64,000 nt of DNA from Erythrocercus mccallii (lineage: Eukaryota; Chordata; Aves; Passeriformes; Dicruridae). A program made the position numbers and the translations under genes. Positions within the stretch are counted from its first letter, which is position 1. The number at the start of each line of letters is the position of its first letter. Location: contig VZRG01000200.1 in the NCBI GenBank assembly GCA_013397435.1, forward strand, positions 659,179 to 723,178. The letters run 5' to 3'. The notes under the pieces were generated by a model. The model saw only the letters and a program-made list of their open reading frames with translations. It made no database searches and had not been told where the DNA came from. Shown piece by piece: positions 1 to 13,600 of this stretch.

Positions 1-620
1 ATAATGCTCTGCTCTTGGTACTGCCATCGGGAGAGGAGGGAAGGGTGTGTAAGGAAGCAGCACACATCCCTGAACTTCCCTACACCAAAGCCTCTCTTTA
101 CCATGCTCCTGTGTTGCAGCCATGAGGCCTGGTAGGCCTCTCTGGCGGTCAGTACCCTAAATTGCCGAGTCACGATGACCAGGCCAAATAGACTCTTCTT
201 CCGTGTCCAGACCCTCTCTTATCTCCCTGTAAGATAATAGGTCCTTTCTACCCCAACTCACCCCATTGGAGCATTTCTCAATTCCTCAGAACCCTATATA
301 AACCCCACTATCCCCCCAGCTTGCCAGAAGAGCTGTCCCTGGAACCGTTAGGGGAGACTTCAATAAAGAATCATGTGTGGAACACTATAGGGCTCTTCTC
401 CTCTGTCTCTCCCTGCGTTTTCGAGGCACCCTGGCAAAGCTTGAGCTGATAGTCACTGCAAAGAGCTGGTTCACTGCTAAAGAGCTGTAAATCACTGAGC
501 TTGCCAGGCGTGGCCGGTGCCTGGGAGCCTGCCGAAGTTGCCTGGGCAGGGGGTGCCTAGCTGCATGCCCTACCCAGGAACAACCAAGGTATCCGATGCC
601 GACTGAGCTGGCCAGGGACC
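1..620 (+). mobile_element. Endogenous-retrovirus LTR-like segment (left edge off window)
   Basis: The segment has the order expected of a retroviral U3-R-U5. A CCAAT-like ATTGG lies near 265, a TATATAA box at 295-301 and an AATAAA poly(A) signal at 362-367, followed by a T/C-rich stretch near 390-415. The TATA-to-AATAAA spacing fits a short R region. The element is plus-oriented and so antisense to SPTBN5, in whose intron it lies. The left end is outside the window and the right end (given as about 620) is uncertain. No gag, pol or env coding sequence is visible, so it may be a solo LTR. The family is not identified. Confidence 0.5.
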
Positions 621-1474
621 GCCAAAAATCTAAACTCCTGGCCTTTCCCCTGTCCAGCAGCCAGGGAATTTGGGAGATGGAGTAGACCACAGGATGTGAC
701 ACAAACCTGGGAGAATCAGAAAAAATGTTGAGCTGGTGATGGAAAAATAAAATATCCAAGAGGATGAAGGGTCTGGAGGATGATGCCAAGAGACCTAGTC
801 ATCAGTACCATGAAAACTATTGGACTACTGCTCCATAAATCCTCCCCACCAGTCTCATAACTGTTCTCATAAAACTTGCAATTAAGGTGCTGCAAAATCC
901 AGCATTTTTTGTAGTGCAGGACAGCTGAGGTGCCCCTCTGGCTGTGAGGAACTGCTGCAAAGAATCAAACTCCCCAGAAATCAGTATTACCCTGTCCTTA
1001 TGAATACAGTGACTGTAGCTTGTTCAGACCATTTTAAAAGCTGTAGACATTTAAGATAATTGTTAAATGCCTGTTATGTGCTCTCCTAGAAAATCCAGAA
1101 TGCACAGACCTCAAGATGGAATGTATAATGAAGCCATAAGCATAAAACAACAATAGTTTTATTTAGTTTACTCCTTCTTTTTCTATTTAGTGTCAAATAC
1201 ACTATTTTTTAATCCTCTTTTAATGGGAAGAGCTATGCAATTTCTCAGATTAACAATACTCCATAATACGACAAATTTTCTGGTTCTCACAGGAATGTCA
1301 TATTTGTTCTGGAATTTTGTGTCAATCCACTGAACCATTTTAGATGGATTAGAGCTGGAATCAGTGAATGTACTCATTGGAAGTTTTGACTGTGCAGGGG
1401 CAGGTGCAGGTTTGTAGGCTGAGGTGAAGAGCAGTGTGTCACCACGGTATAAAGCACTCAGTTAAAGGAGTTAC

Positions 1475-1661
1475 CTTGTGCTTTTGCAACAGGTTTTGAG
1501 CCACATCCAAGGACTTCCCGCAGTTGGTGGAATAGGCAATAGGCAAGCGCTCATTGATCCAGTTCAGTTCCATGTCATGATAATGGTAGAACTCATAAAG
1601 ATCCACAGCAGCTTCCAGCAACTTACGCCTCTCATAAAGAGGTGCTTGCAAAGACTCAAAC
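1475..1661 (-). CDS. SPTBN5: SPTBN5 exon: end of repeat 11, start of repeat 12
   Basis: This 187-bp exon has an acceptor after CCCCTAG (split Arg codon) and a donor AAG|GTAACT. It encodes about residues 1472-1534. It starts with helix C of repeat 11 (RFESLQAPLYERRKLLEAA) and continues into helix A of repeat 12, with the invariant Trp in LNWINERLP. The reading ends at LLQKHK in helix B. The next exon lies beyond the left edge. Confidence 0.85.
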
Positions 1662-4600
1662 CTAGGGGTCATGCATTAAATATATGTTAAAACAAAGCTT
1701 GATCCTCATTCTGCCAAGGGAATTAGGCTGCAACACCATCACGAAGATCTTGAAACACTGAAGACTTCTTTGCAATTAAATTTCAATGGTTAGTGCTGGC
1801 TGCACCTACAAGAAGCCCTTGGCAAGTGGACCTATATAATAACACTAAATGTAAGCAGAGAAAAAATTATTTACACTTTTAAAGTCCTAGGCTTGTCTGG
1901 TGTAGTATGATATATTGAATATTCATATTGAATATGATCACTGTACCTCTTACAAACCAGTGGATGACCTGTGGGTAAGAAAGGGACTAGAGGAGGAGTG
2001 CAACTGGCAAGGAGTAATGTTCAGTCATAAAGGCTGAGGTGAGTCAACAGGCAGCTGTGTAGGTGCAGATCAAAGCATTGTCATGCTCCAGCTGGGAGGA
2101 GAAATCATTCCTGAGAATGGGTTAAACTTAACAAACCGAGAGAATTTTTTAGAAGGTAAAATAAAAAATGCTATTTGTCACAAGAGATGGGTGGAGACAA
2201 AAAACTGAGGGACACAGTACCTTTTCAGATATTTCTGTGTTTCATCCAGAATCCTTTGGGAGTCAAAGTGATTGGTGGCCATTTTCCTTGCATGAGATAC
2301 AATGGCATTCATTTTCTCTGCCAGCTCACGTGTCTCATTTTCCAGCTGTCTGTGCTGCTTGAGTAGATCACGGCTGGAGCGCAAATCATGGCCTGTCTCA
2401 GATTCCTGAAGAACTTTCTCAATTTTTTCTATCTTCTTTCTGGCATCCTGCCAGGAAAAGATTACAGCACACTCATACTGTTCTTTCAACAACATTTCTT
2501 TCACTCACCCCCTTCTATGACAGCTTCTGGGACACAATTTTTAAATCCAATTGTCCTTTCTTGGTAATATGATGGCTGTATGTCTCTAAGAGACATCTTT
2601 TATATTTTGGGGAATATTTTGTTTTGTGAACTATTTTGGAGTACTCTTCTCTCTGAGACAGCAAAGCACATCATTGAAAACAGCCTCTTCGAAATATCTT
2701 CAGCAACATAATATAAAAGAGTCAAACAATCTTCAAAGACTTCAGTTGTAGCTATAATACAACAGCAGCTCCATTCATAACATTCAAAACAGCTTCACAG
2801 CGTATTGTTTTTGTTATAAAATTTGACTGGATGATGGTGTCCTGAATACGGTGCCATGCCTGCAGTCCCCAGACTGCCTCCAGGCAAGCAGTTATGTTTG
2901 CACAGCATTGATCCCCAGAGTTTGGGTTTTTTTCCTAGGACAGGATGGCCACACAGATGCACTGTTGAGCCTGAGTTCAACAGCTGGATGTTTTGCTGGC
3001 ACTGTTATTGTGCTCATAACTTTGAAGTAAGCTTGGACAGCATAATATTGGGGTTTCTTTCCTGGGACTGTACATAAAATGAAGACCTTAAAAACCACTT
3101 CTATCTGGATGGTATTCTCTTTTATGTGGTGTCCACACAATAGAGGAACCAAGCTCCTGGCCATTCCTCCCTCTGCTCCTCATGACTTCCTCACCTGCAG
3201 CAGTTCCATGAGCTGTTCCTGCTGTCCAGCTTGTCTCAGTTTGTCACCTCGCTCTATCATCTTGCCATACAGTTCCCTCCACTTCTTTTGAAGCTCTGAC
3301 ATCTTCTCCTGGACAGAAACTGCAGCATAGTGGTTGTCTTGAATCAATTGATTTCCTTTCTGGAGAAACACAGTCCATCACTTTATTAGCAGATCAGCAT
3401 CTATGAATTTTGGTACAAGATGATAAACTTAGCTCCAAATCTGCCTTCACCTTTATCAGTGTTGTAAAGTGCTCCTCATTAGCCAACATTTCTTTCTCAG
3501 CAGCCTCATGCCACTTCAGCTTACGTAGAACATTTGTTGGATCACGATAGGATTCATCTGATGCAATCTTGTACTTCTCTTCCATCCATAGCAAAAGCTC
3601 AGCAGCATCACGATTAAACTCCTTACAGAAAACAAACAGGATTAAATTGATTTAACTAATGAAGAAGTATGATCTTGAACTACAGATGAGGTTTTAAGCC
3701 ATCATAATATCTCTTGGTCCCTGTTGCCTGTAATTGTCAGTAAAGGTTTGCATTGTTGATAGAATATTTTAACCAGAAGAGGACCAGTCCTCCAGTATAA
3801 CTTTGTATCTCAGTGTGAAAAACTAAGTTTGGTGTCAAAACTTACATTAACTAAGTTACTAAGTTATTAAGGCCCAGAACAATAGTAAGTAATGAACAGA
3901 ATAAACGTAACCAGTAGACAAAGCATTCTGTTGATATTTTTCATTCAGAATCTCCTTTTTTTTTTTTTTTAAATCTTTTTCTACAGTTACAGCTTTGTAA
4001 GTTTTATTGCCAGTGCATCATCTGCTCTCTGGAGAATGAAGATCTGTTCCACAGCCAAAGAGAAAGTGAGCTGCAGTAGGAATGCTCAGCAGTTTGAGTT
4101 TTTGTCTCATATTAAGACAAGGGGTAAAATTCAAAATTCACAGATGCCTGACCAAATCTGCAGTATGAGTTACCTGTAGTTGCAGGGAATCCAACAACCT
4201 CTGTTTTCTCTTGGCATTGCTTTGTATCAGCTGCTCCCACCTTCTCCGGAGAGCGATCATTCTCTCTTCAATACTACCAAGAAAAACAGCAAGTCCAATG
4301 CTGCACTAATATTGGTTCCCCTTGCTTATGGTGCAGTCATGACTGTGATATAAATGCAATCTAGTTTCCACAACTTTGCTGACAGGAAGAAGGGGTATAT
4401 GGCCTGGTCGCATAATCATGTTGGGCTCACCTGGAGAGCAGGTATTGCTTGTCAGCTGCTCTGGATTTTCCTCTTGTATGGCTGTGTCACATTAGTGAAT
4501 TGCAGTCATACACTGGAACACTGAGACCTCCCTCTGCCCCGAATATTCCATAGTATTGCTATATTAGTTATAATTAACTAATAAGTTCCTCTTCAGTGTA

Positions 4601-7600
4601 AGCGCAATGAGGCTTTGGAATGGCTTTCTAACAGTAGTAGTGCTGGCAGGAAATCAGATCTTAAGGGCAGTTTTATAAATTTGTGGAGGGAGTGTTCAAG
4701 ACATTATCACTTATGATCACAAGAACATGGTCTTCTGATCCAAGAGATCCATTCTAACTCTCTATTTCTAATTCTTGTTTGCAAAGGGGTCCCCTTACTA
4801 GATCCTAGTGGCTCTAGCCCAGAAAAAGGAATTACAGGTAACAGTTCAAGACAAAAACATAAAGGAGTTGCTCCTGAAGAATTTTCCTGTGAAGTCTTCA
4901 GTAACTTTTTAAAAGCAAACTGTCTTTCTAATATGTGATAAATTAAGGAATTATTTTTCTGTAGGCATTTAACGAGTTCACTTTAAGGAAGTTTTATAAC
5001 TACATGTAATTTATGATACAAAACAAATTATTCTAGTGTTCTGCCAAATGCCACTTTTAACCTAAAGCTCATTTGTCCTAAGAACACAGGAAATCTATTT
5101 TTTTGAAAAGAATTCCTTTTGACTTCCTTATCCATCAAACTGTGGATTGGACATCAAATAATTCCTCAGAAAATTTTTCATTTCATCTGATCACACTGAA
5201 TCATTTATTAAAGCTAAATAAAAAAGGAATGGGTTTGGACTCACACATGAGATGCAAAGTGCCTGCTTTCTATTAGGTTCACCCCGTTTTCATTGAGTGC
5301 TTCCACTCGTCTCTTCAGCACCATCAGCAGCTGTTCAAATTCCTGATGTTGCTTCAGCAGGCTTCGAACAGCATCGACATGGTCCTGCATTTGAAAAAGA
5401 AAATTTGATCAAGATTTTCTTGCTCATATTGTTCCTGTAGCAATGAAAAAAAAAAAAATAAAATTGGACCTTACTTTCCTCCTTCTCTTTCAGGCAGGAG
5501 ATACAGTGTACATTTTGCATGAGCCCAAGGATGTTCAGGGCTACAAACAAGCAGCAGGTTTGTATCATAGCTGGTTTCTCTGTTCTATGTTTCCATTATG
5601 GTTCCATTTTCACCTTTTCAGAAAACCTGCATTCTAAATCTATGCTAGCACTCTGGCCCATCTAGGGATACAAAACACTAACTTCTAAAACTTTATTCCA
5701 CTCAGTTGATCCCAAAATATCAATGTTTTAGGTTCAGCTGAAAACATAAGAGGTGGTGAGAGACCACAACCTCTTTCTTCACTGATTTTGTGAATACCGT
5801 CTGCATTTGTTTTGTTGTTTCATATGCTTTAATATTCTTAAATTAATGAAAGAAAAAGCCTTTCTTTTAAAAAAAGTTACATTTTTACTTGAAAAAAATA
5901 CTGTCTAAGCTGAATCCTTATTTATTAATGGATGAGTCAATTTTATATAAATCATGACATGTACAAATAACAACAAATCACAACCCCAGCTGTTTTAATT
6001 TTCTTTTTTTTTTTGAGGGACAATGAGCTTTGTTCTCATTAAGATGAGCAAAAACATATGAATGTTAGTAAGGTCCTGAAAGTCCACTTCCCAAGCATGG
6101 AATGAAGCAGCCAATTCAGTAAAGAAGATTGTTGCTACTCCCAGGATGGGGAGAAGAAGCAGGAGAAAATAAGATCAGCTGCTGTACATACCCCAAGGTC
6201 ACCCCCCCGGAGAAAGGCCTCATGGCCAGAGAGGGCTGCATTGATACGGTCTCCCTCCCTGTTGAACTTCTGCAATTCCAGGCCATCCTGCAGCTTTTTC
6301 CATCGCTTTTCCCACATTTTCTCCAGCTCTTTTTTCTCCCTGGCAAGTCTCTCCATGGTCTGGTGGACATCTCTGCTCCTGTTGTTGCTGGGTTGCTGGT
6401 GGACTACTTTGCGCCCAAGCTCTTCCAGCTGCAGAAAACTTTCCAGAGTCAAAAAGAAAAATGAAACCCCACTGCATGAAGGAATATGAATCCTCTTTCA
6501 TCACAGCTCTTTGCTCTCCTGGCAGTGCCCATACACCAAGTTTCCCTCCCTCCCTGTTACCTTTTTCCTGCAGGTTATGCTCTACAAAGCGCAGCTGTTT
6601 TATTGCTCAGGGATACATGCTGGAGGCAGTAGGTGAGATTTCCCTATCTGGACTGAATGCCCACATAAGCAGGTTTTCATGTTAAAAGGGAAAGGAGGGC
6701 CAACAGTATCTGGAAATTCATAACAGTGTAGAAGAAGAATTGAAAATTATGGCAAATGGAAACATAAGGCCTGAGAAGGAATGGAGGAACTGGAATAAAG
6801 TACCGATGGCATTGAGAGTGTCAGGAGAGCTTGTGGAATTCTACTACTGCAAACATACAGCTACTCCTTCCTCCTCCACCAGCCTTCAGGATAAGTATGC
6901 AAAAGCTGACCAGATTTTAGGTTTTGCAGTCTCCTTTTGTCACTAATGCTCAAATGCAAGTGAATAAAATTTCAGTATCACCTTCATACACATGATTTAC
7001 ATGTTTAATTTTCACAGTACTGTTGTCATATGACCCCACCCTGCCCACCCTGCCAGAATCTCTCTACCTTTCATTCTGAGAGGCAATTTCTATCAGCAGG
7101 TCTTGATGTTCCTTCAGCAATTGCTCTGCAGATCCCACATCCAGACCCATTTCCTCACTGCTCAGTTTCTCCCGAATGCCCTCTGCCCACAGTAGGAGCC
7201 TACGGCTGTCTTGCAGGAAGGACTGTTGGTTTTGGGCCCACTGCAGAATGTCCCACTTCTTTTGGATCTCCAGCTTGAGCTTTGCCAGAAGCCTCTCCAT
7301 GTTTTCTACCTGCTCAGTGATGGCCCTGCTCTCTGCAGGATTGGTGTCCTTGATCCTTAAATAAAATACATTCAACTGTATGAACACTTACGTAGAGCTT
7401 GAATCAGTACTCTTTAAAAGGAATGGATTTGGATACTTAGAGTTCCATTAAAGTCAGCTAAGGCAACATATTACCATTGTGAATGTACAGAAAACTTAAA
7501 GAAGTAAAAAAGCTTTAATAATTCAAATTTGAACTCTTGTGCACAATTATCTGCTATTTTCCCACCATCACCCTTGCTTCCCCTGACTACCCTCTTTCAG

Positions 7601-10600
7601 GATGTAAGTGATACCTCCAGATTTTGAAGCAGGTAACTAACATTAGTAGAGAGGATTTATAAGAGCCACAAACAATCCTGTGGTATTCATCTCTCTACAG
7701 TTGTGAAGTCTGGAAACAAACACCTCACCAGTCACCCGATCACACTCAAGAGAAATCAGCTCAGTCTAGCAGGCAAGTGAGCTCTTTGGATTTCTATAAA
7801 GAGCAGCTTTTAAAGTTTCTCTTTCTCTTTATAGCCATAATTCACAGCATGATCTTAGAGAACTAGCAAAGAAAATGGAAACAAAAAAATGTTCCTTACG
7901 ATTTTGCAACACTCCTCAAGTATTCAATTTTCCTCTCTGTCACCAGGACCTCTCTCTCAATTGAGTACAGTTTGCGCTTGTCTGACTCCAGTCCAGCAGG
8001 CAAGTTCCCTGGTTCCAGATCCCTGAGTTGGACCATCTTGTCTTGCAGTAGCACTCCTATGCTCTGACAGTCCTGAAGAAATGTCCTCACATCAGCCACT
8101 CCAATCAGCTCAGAGCCTTTCTCCTCCTTCAGTGTTTCCATGGATTGCCACCTTGAAGCAAGATAACAATTTTTAGCCATTGTTATAAATGAATTATATC
8201 TGTTCTCTGTTCAGAAAAAGTCTTGTATAAAGATTTCATCAGTACTTAAATGGGCTGGGTGGGTGTGAACACTGGTACTTCTTCATATTCCTTCATATCA
8301 GAGTCATCTCAAACAAGGGGACCTGCTCAGGTGACCAGAATATTCTGAACATGATGCAATTAAACAACCATGGTCAAAATCAGGACCTGACTACGCCCAC
8401 TGAATGACACGGTAGCAGGAAAACATTCACAACAGGTACTAAATACTCTTGGTGAAGTCAAACATGGTTTGATGTTCCTTTCAAGATTTATGAAGTGTGT
8501 CCTCACCTGCTGCAGAACTACTCTGAATACAACACTGTCACCCATGGATGAGTCCACATGGTGCTTTAACATGCACATACAGATTTCTACAGTTTAAGAA
8601 ATTTGGTATCAGGAGCCCACTTCAGTCCTGGGGACATGGCACTGGGCTCAGGGTGGCCCCTTTCCCGCTGGTGGAACTGTTGTCTAGAAGGGATATGAAT
8701 GGTCAGCTCTGCAGTTACCCCCATTCAACAATCCTCTGCTTATCAGTAGCACTTTTACCTGATGTTGATCTCTTCCATCCAAGTCTGGATCTCAAAATAT
8801 TTGTTGGCACTGATCTTTCTATATTTAACAGCTAAGTTTTCAATGTCTTCCAGCTGTCCTTTGCCTGCAGCCAGTTCAGTTAAAAATCTCTAAAATAGAA
8901 AAATAAAAGAATGAAGAACATGAGGTTTGTCCATTTCTGTGGACACAATTCTCAATAATCTTTGATATCCACTCATATCCCACATTCATGGCTGGCTTCT
9001 CCCCTTGCCTGCCTGCTGACTCCATGCTCACCTGTGCACACAACTCCCCTGCAGCTCCCTGACCTCCCTGGTGTGCACACTGCGTCTGTGCATATATGTC
9101 CCACTCCACTGGGATGCAAGTACACTGATGGATCTTTCCGTAATTTGGTATTTTTAAAAATTATGTACCATAAACCACAGAAAGAATCCTTGTGTACCAT
9201 GATATTTGTACAGGATATCATGTTCACAGGAAGATAAAGGGACAGAGTCACATCAGCTTCAGTAATTTGGCAAAGTCTGTACAAAAGACTATGTCTAGTC
9301 TATGCATGACTCTCTAAGTTGAAATTAATGAAAAGGGCTCTCAAAACATCATTTCTCAACTTTATAATTTCTCTTAAGGTAAAATTGTTTTAGAAGGTGT
9401 CATGTGTGAAGAGGAAAAAGGGGTACCTGATATTTTTGCTGCATGACCTCCACATTGTCTGCTTGAGGTTGAAGAGTGCGGAAAATGTTCTCTTTATCTC
9501 TCATCCATGACTGAAATTCTTCACAAGAGCTACAGAAGCGATAATATCCAATCATCTCCTCCAGAGCCTTTTTTCTGTTCTATAAAAGAGATGAAGACTT
9601 AACTATTGTTGTAATAATTCCTTACCATTTGAAGCAACAGAAAAAAGATCTTTCTATTTAAGCTACAATACACAGGTGGTAACTTAGTTTTCCCAGACAC
9701 TGTTGATTAAGAACAGAACATGAAATTTTAAGATCACAATACTTCTTCCCAGAGCAACAGTGGTTTAAAAGAATAAGAATCATTTGCAGAGTGCTCAGCC
9801 TCTGGACAGTAAGGAAGGCTGCTGTGCTACGTTGTGCTGCTCGCTGAAGACATAAGGCAGTAGTCTCTAGAATATGTAGAAGTCACATACAAAATGTTTG
9901 TGTTGGTCTTTAGGGCATGATTAGAGCCGGTGTGAGGGAAGAGAAGCATATGAACAAAATGCAGGTTACATTTTATTTTTTCTGATGTCAGGTAAGACAG
10001 CCTGGTGATTTAGGACCTACAACAAGTAAACCTTAAGGGGAAAAGAAAAAGAATCTGCTCTTCATGGACTAAAAATATTGGAATGTAAATGGGAAAATTG
10101 CCAACATAAAATCTGTTTTGATTACAAAACTTCAATGATAATCTCAAGGCTTGAAGTCCTACAGGAATTAACAGGATTGAGACACATTATTAAATTGAAA
10201 AGCAGAAGCCAGGAAAGCACTTAATTTCAATTTTCACTGGTTTGGACCTTTTAATGAACTGCACAGCAGGAAGGGATATTATACCTCAGCCATAGTCTGT
10301 AGATGTTCATAAAGTGAATCTATTTCTTCTTGGGTCTTCCAGATATTCTCTGGAAGAAAATGATCATCCAGACTTGAGGTTCCAGTGGATGCAGTTTCAG
10401 ATGTAGCCCAGGTTCGACTGAATGGTAGCTTAGTTGGCTTTTGGTTTAAGTCACTTGGCGCTTCACTCTTTGTCATCTGTTAAGAAAAATTTAACAAAAT
10501 CAATGGATGAAAATTTTGGACTTGGATAAAAATTTCACTTGGAAGGAAAATTTGGGCTTCCTAGTTCAAATCACAGCATTCTGACCCCTTACACCAAAAA

Positions 10601-13600
10601 CTTCCAGTATTTTTTGGGAACTGTTTCCACTGTTTTATTCTGAAAAAAAAAGAAATAAAAAACCTGAAAAACATTCTGGTTTTGTTTAAAGAAAAAGTTT
10701 AATTCAGCTCATTTTAAACTGTATTGATTCAGTAAAAATTCTCATTTTCTGCTCGAATCAGTTATTGGTTGGAGAAGCTTTTTATTTTCAGAAGTGCCAA
10801 CAAAGCAAGGCAACTGACTATGCTCATGGTTCTCTTTGTGGTGATGTTTTAGTACCTGAACACTTCCAGTTTCAAAATCTGTGAGTGCCCTAGTGAATCA
10901 ATACTTCTATTTGTGCATCAACACCATCTTGTCACGTGCTTTTCCACATTTCATAGCAAACTAATAAAATACTTTTCTAATTAATATTAATGTCGGATTG
11001 ATGAGGTAAAGGAAAGACCACAAGTGATGCCCATTGCTCTCAAATTTATTGGGCTAAACACTGAGTGTAGACATCTAAAGAAGCAAGCTATGAAATGTGT
11101 CATTTATTCATTCATCTCTGCTGAATTCTGTTACTAAATGAGCTGATCTCAGGTGAAAAGTTCCCTTTCTAGTCAGTGAAAAAGAGGGGCATCTGCAGGG
11201 CTGACTTCATCTCATTTGTCTTAAAAATAAGGGACGGTATGAATTGCCCCTGGAGCTGTGGGATTGTTCTTCACTACATTAGGGTATCAGAAGAATTTGT
11301 AAGGATATTTTGATTAAATGTCTGCTTTTCAAAAATTATTGAAATTAATAATTTTATGAGAATAACGAGTGAGAATGTATTTGTGAGGACCAGTAGAGGG
11401 AACTAACATGGATGAGAATATTTCTAGCACTTCAGAGAATACTAACTAGGTGTGCTATAAGCAGACAAGGAACTTCTTTTGCACCTGAAAATTTTCCCCA
11501 ATTCTAATTCAAAACTTAATTTGGAATATTCTATTTTGGCAAAAAAAAAAATAAAAAATTGAAACCCCATTTTGTTTACATTCTACAATGTGACTCAATC
11601 CCTCCTCTACTTACTGCAGCCGGAGCCTGCTGTGCTGCGATGTCAGCCTGCTCTTTGAGGCGCCTCATCTCAGAGGAGTAGGCTGCAATCTCCTTCTCCA
11701 GGCGCAAGTGGCGATGCAACAGCGCTTCGGCACTTGATTCATCTTTGCCATAGTCCTGGCTGGCCAGAAGGGGCTGCCTCTCTCGCAGCCACGAGTCTGC
11801 TTCATCGATGTCAGCAAAGTACTGAAGGAACACAGAGAGGAAAACACTTGAATTCATCCTGGAAGTATTATATGCAGCTCCATCCTCTTTGTAGAATTAT
11901 GAATAGGGAGAAATTCCATTAGGTCTGTAGCCATAAGGTTACTCCCAGGTATTGTGAAAGCTATGGATAAGGTAACTCTAAACCTGTGATATATTTCATG
12001 TTCACAACACAGCTAATTCATGGAATTATAGTAACTAAAAAGATTCAAAGATTGCCTATATAGCTGTTTAAAAACTAACTAGCTAAAACTTCATGGTGCA
12101 TAACAGCAGCAATAAAAGAAAGCCACAATATATGATGTTGATAGGCATCACTATGTAATACCAACAGATATTTTCAAAATGTTTAAGGAACAAGCAATGA
12201 ACTTGGTCTACAACAGAAGTCTGCTTTTTTTCAGAATTTGCAGTCTGCCTGGATATGGTTGTAGAAGTAAAACTAGGTTTTGAGACGTAGAATGAAGGTA
12301 CAACAGGAAAAAAAAGAATACCCATAGTAATGAGGGACAAAGAAAAAACTAAAACACTATAATGGTGTCAAACTTAATAGAGAGAAGAAAGAATTTAGAC
12401 TTTCTTAAGAAAAAAGCTGTTCAGTTTTGTTCAAACATTTCATGGAAACAACAGACTGAGCAAAATCTTAAGAAGGGGAGAATAAGAATACTTGAGATAA
12501 TGTGATATGGTTTAAGAATGTTGCTTTTATACAAATTATTTATTTGTAGGTGTGTGAATGTTTGTGGGACAAGTCAGAATGGAAGCATCAAACACTTTGC
12601 AGGATTTGTGAAGTTCATGGTCAATGTAAGTCTTACATGTTTCTTTTGTTGGAATTATTTTTTTCATTTTTGAAATATGTCACACAGCTACCTGATCCAC
12701 CCTCTAAAAAGATTCTGCATTAGTGCTATCAGGTGAGTTTTTTTCCTTAACATTTTTACCTTTAGAGCATCTCCCAGCTGCTCAAATCTCCTGCGTGTCT
12801 GGCTTGCAGAGGATTGAGACTTCTCTGCCATGGATCTTTTTGAAGACCAACAGATGAAGTCTTTCCTGCCACTGTTGTCTTCCACATGGGGGCATGGGGC
12901 AGAACTGAGCCACATCTATGTCCCCTATATCACACACCCCAGCAGAACCCTCTTACCTGTTTGATGAGGGTTGCTGCCTGCAGGCGGCTTTTGCGATCAG
13001 CCACCTCATCTTGGAGCTGCTGCCACAGCTTCTGGAGGTTGTCTGTCTGCCTCAGAATGTCGTCGTGGCGCGTGGGGTTCTTTTGGCTGAGCTCCCAGCC
13101 TCTCCTCATCACATCTGCACATATGGCCCTGTGGGAATTGCACTCCACCTCAAGAGCCTAGCAGAAGGACAGGAAACATGTCAGCAGTGCTCATTGCCCA
13201 CCAGCCAAGAGAGAAGAGCAGGTCCTACTCTCTGCTACTTCAGAGAACCATGCATTTCCAAAGGATCCATGTCTTATGTTTTCACCACCTCTCTCTTTAC
13301 CCTCAACTCTCTTGGCCAGAAAAAGAAGGTGAGAAAAACAGAAACTAGCAACATTTTTTTGCCCAGCTAATAGCTAATATGGAGCCCAGTGCCTTCACAA
13401 GAAGCCCCACTTTTAGTCCAGTATGAAGCATATTCCTTCTCTATCCTTTCCTTTGCTTCTTTGAGAAAAAAATGCCTACCCTATACATTTTTTTTTTAAA
13501 TTTCAAACTCTGGTTATTACACTTGAGATAAGGATTAGTTTTACAGCATTCTTGTAAGTGCTGCACTGAGTGAACTAAAAGACATTCACATTCTAAGATC

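Larger units (their letters stand above)
1662..12956 (-). other. SPTBN5: SPTBN5 introns, 3' half of the sequenced part
   Basis: This is the intronic sequence between the listed exons from 1,662 to 12,956. Individual introns range from about 90 bp (3,360-3,450) to 1.1 kb. The sequence is AT-rich, with A/T homopolymer runs such as the T-run near 3,957-3,971. Apart from the orphan exon-like piece at 12,760-12,860, I see no additional coding segment, RNA gene or recognisable transposon. Confidence 0.6.

Noticed and set aside
1183..1377. 64-codon minus-strand frame near the left edge as a possible further SPTBN5 exon
   Set aside because: The translation has no spectrin heptad pattern and no phase-compatible splice sites continuing from the exon at 1,475.
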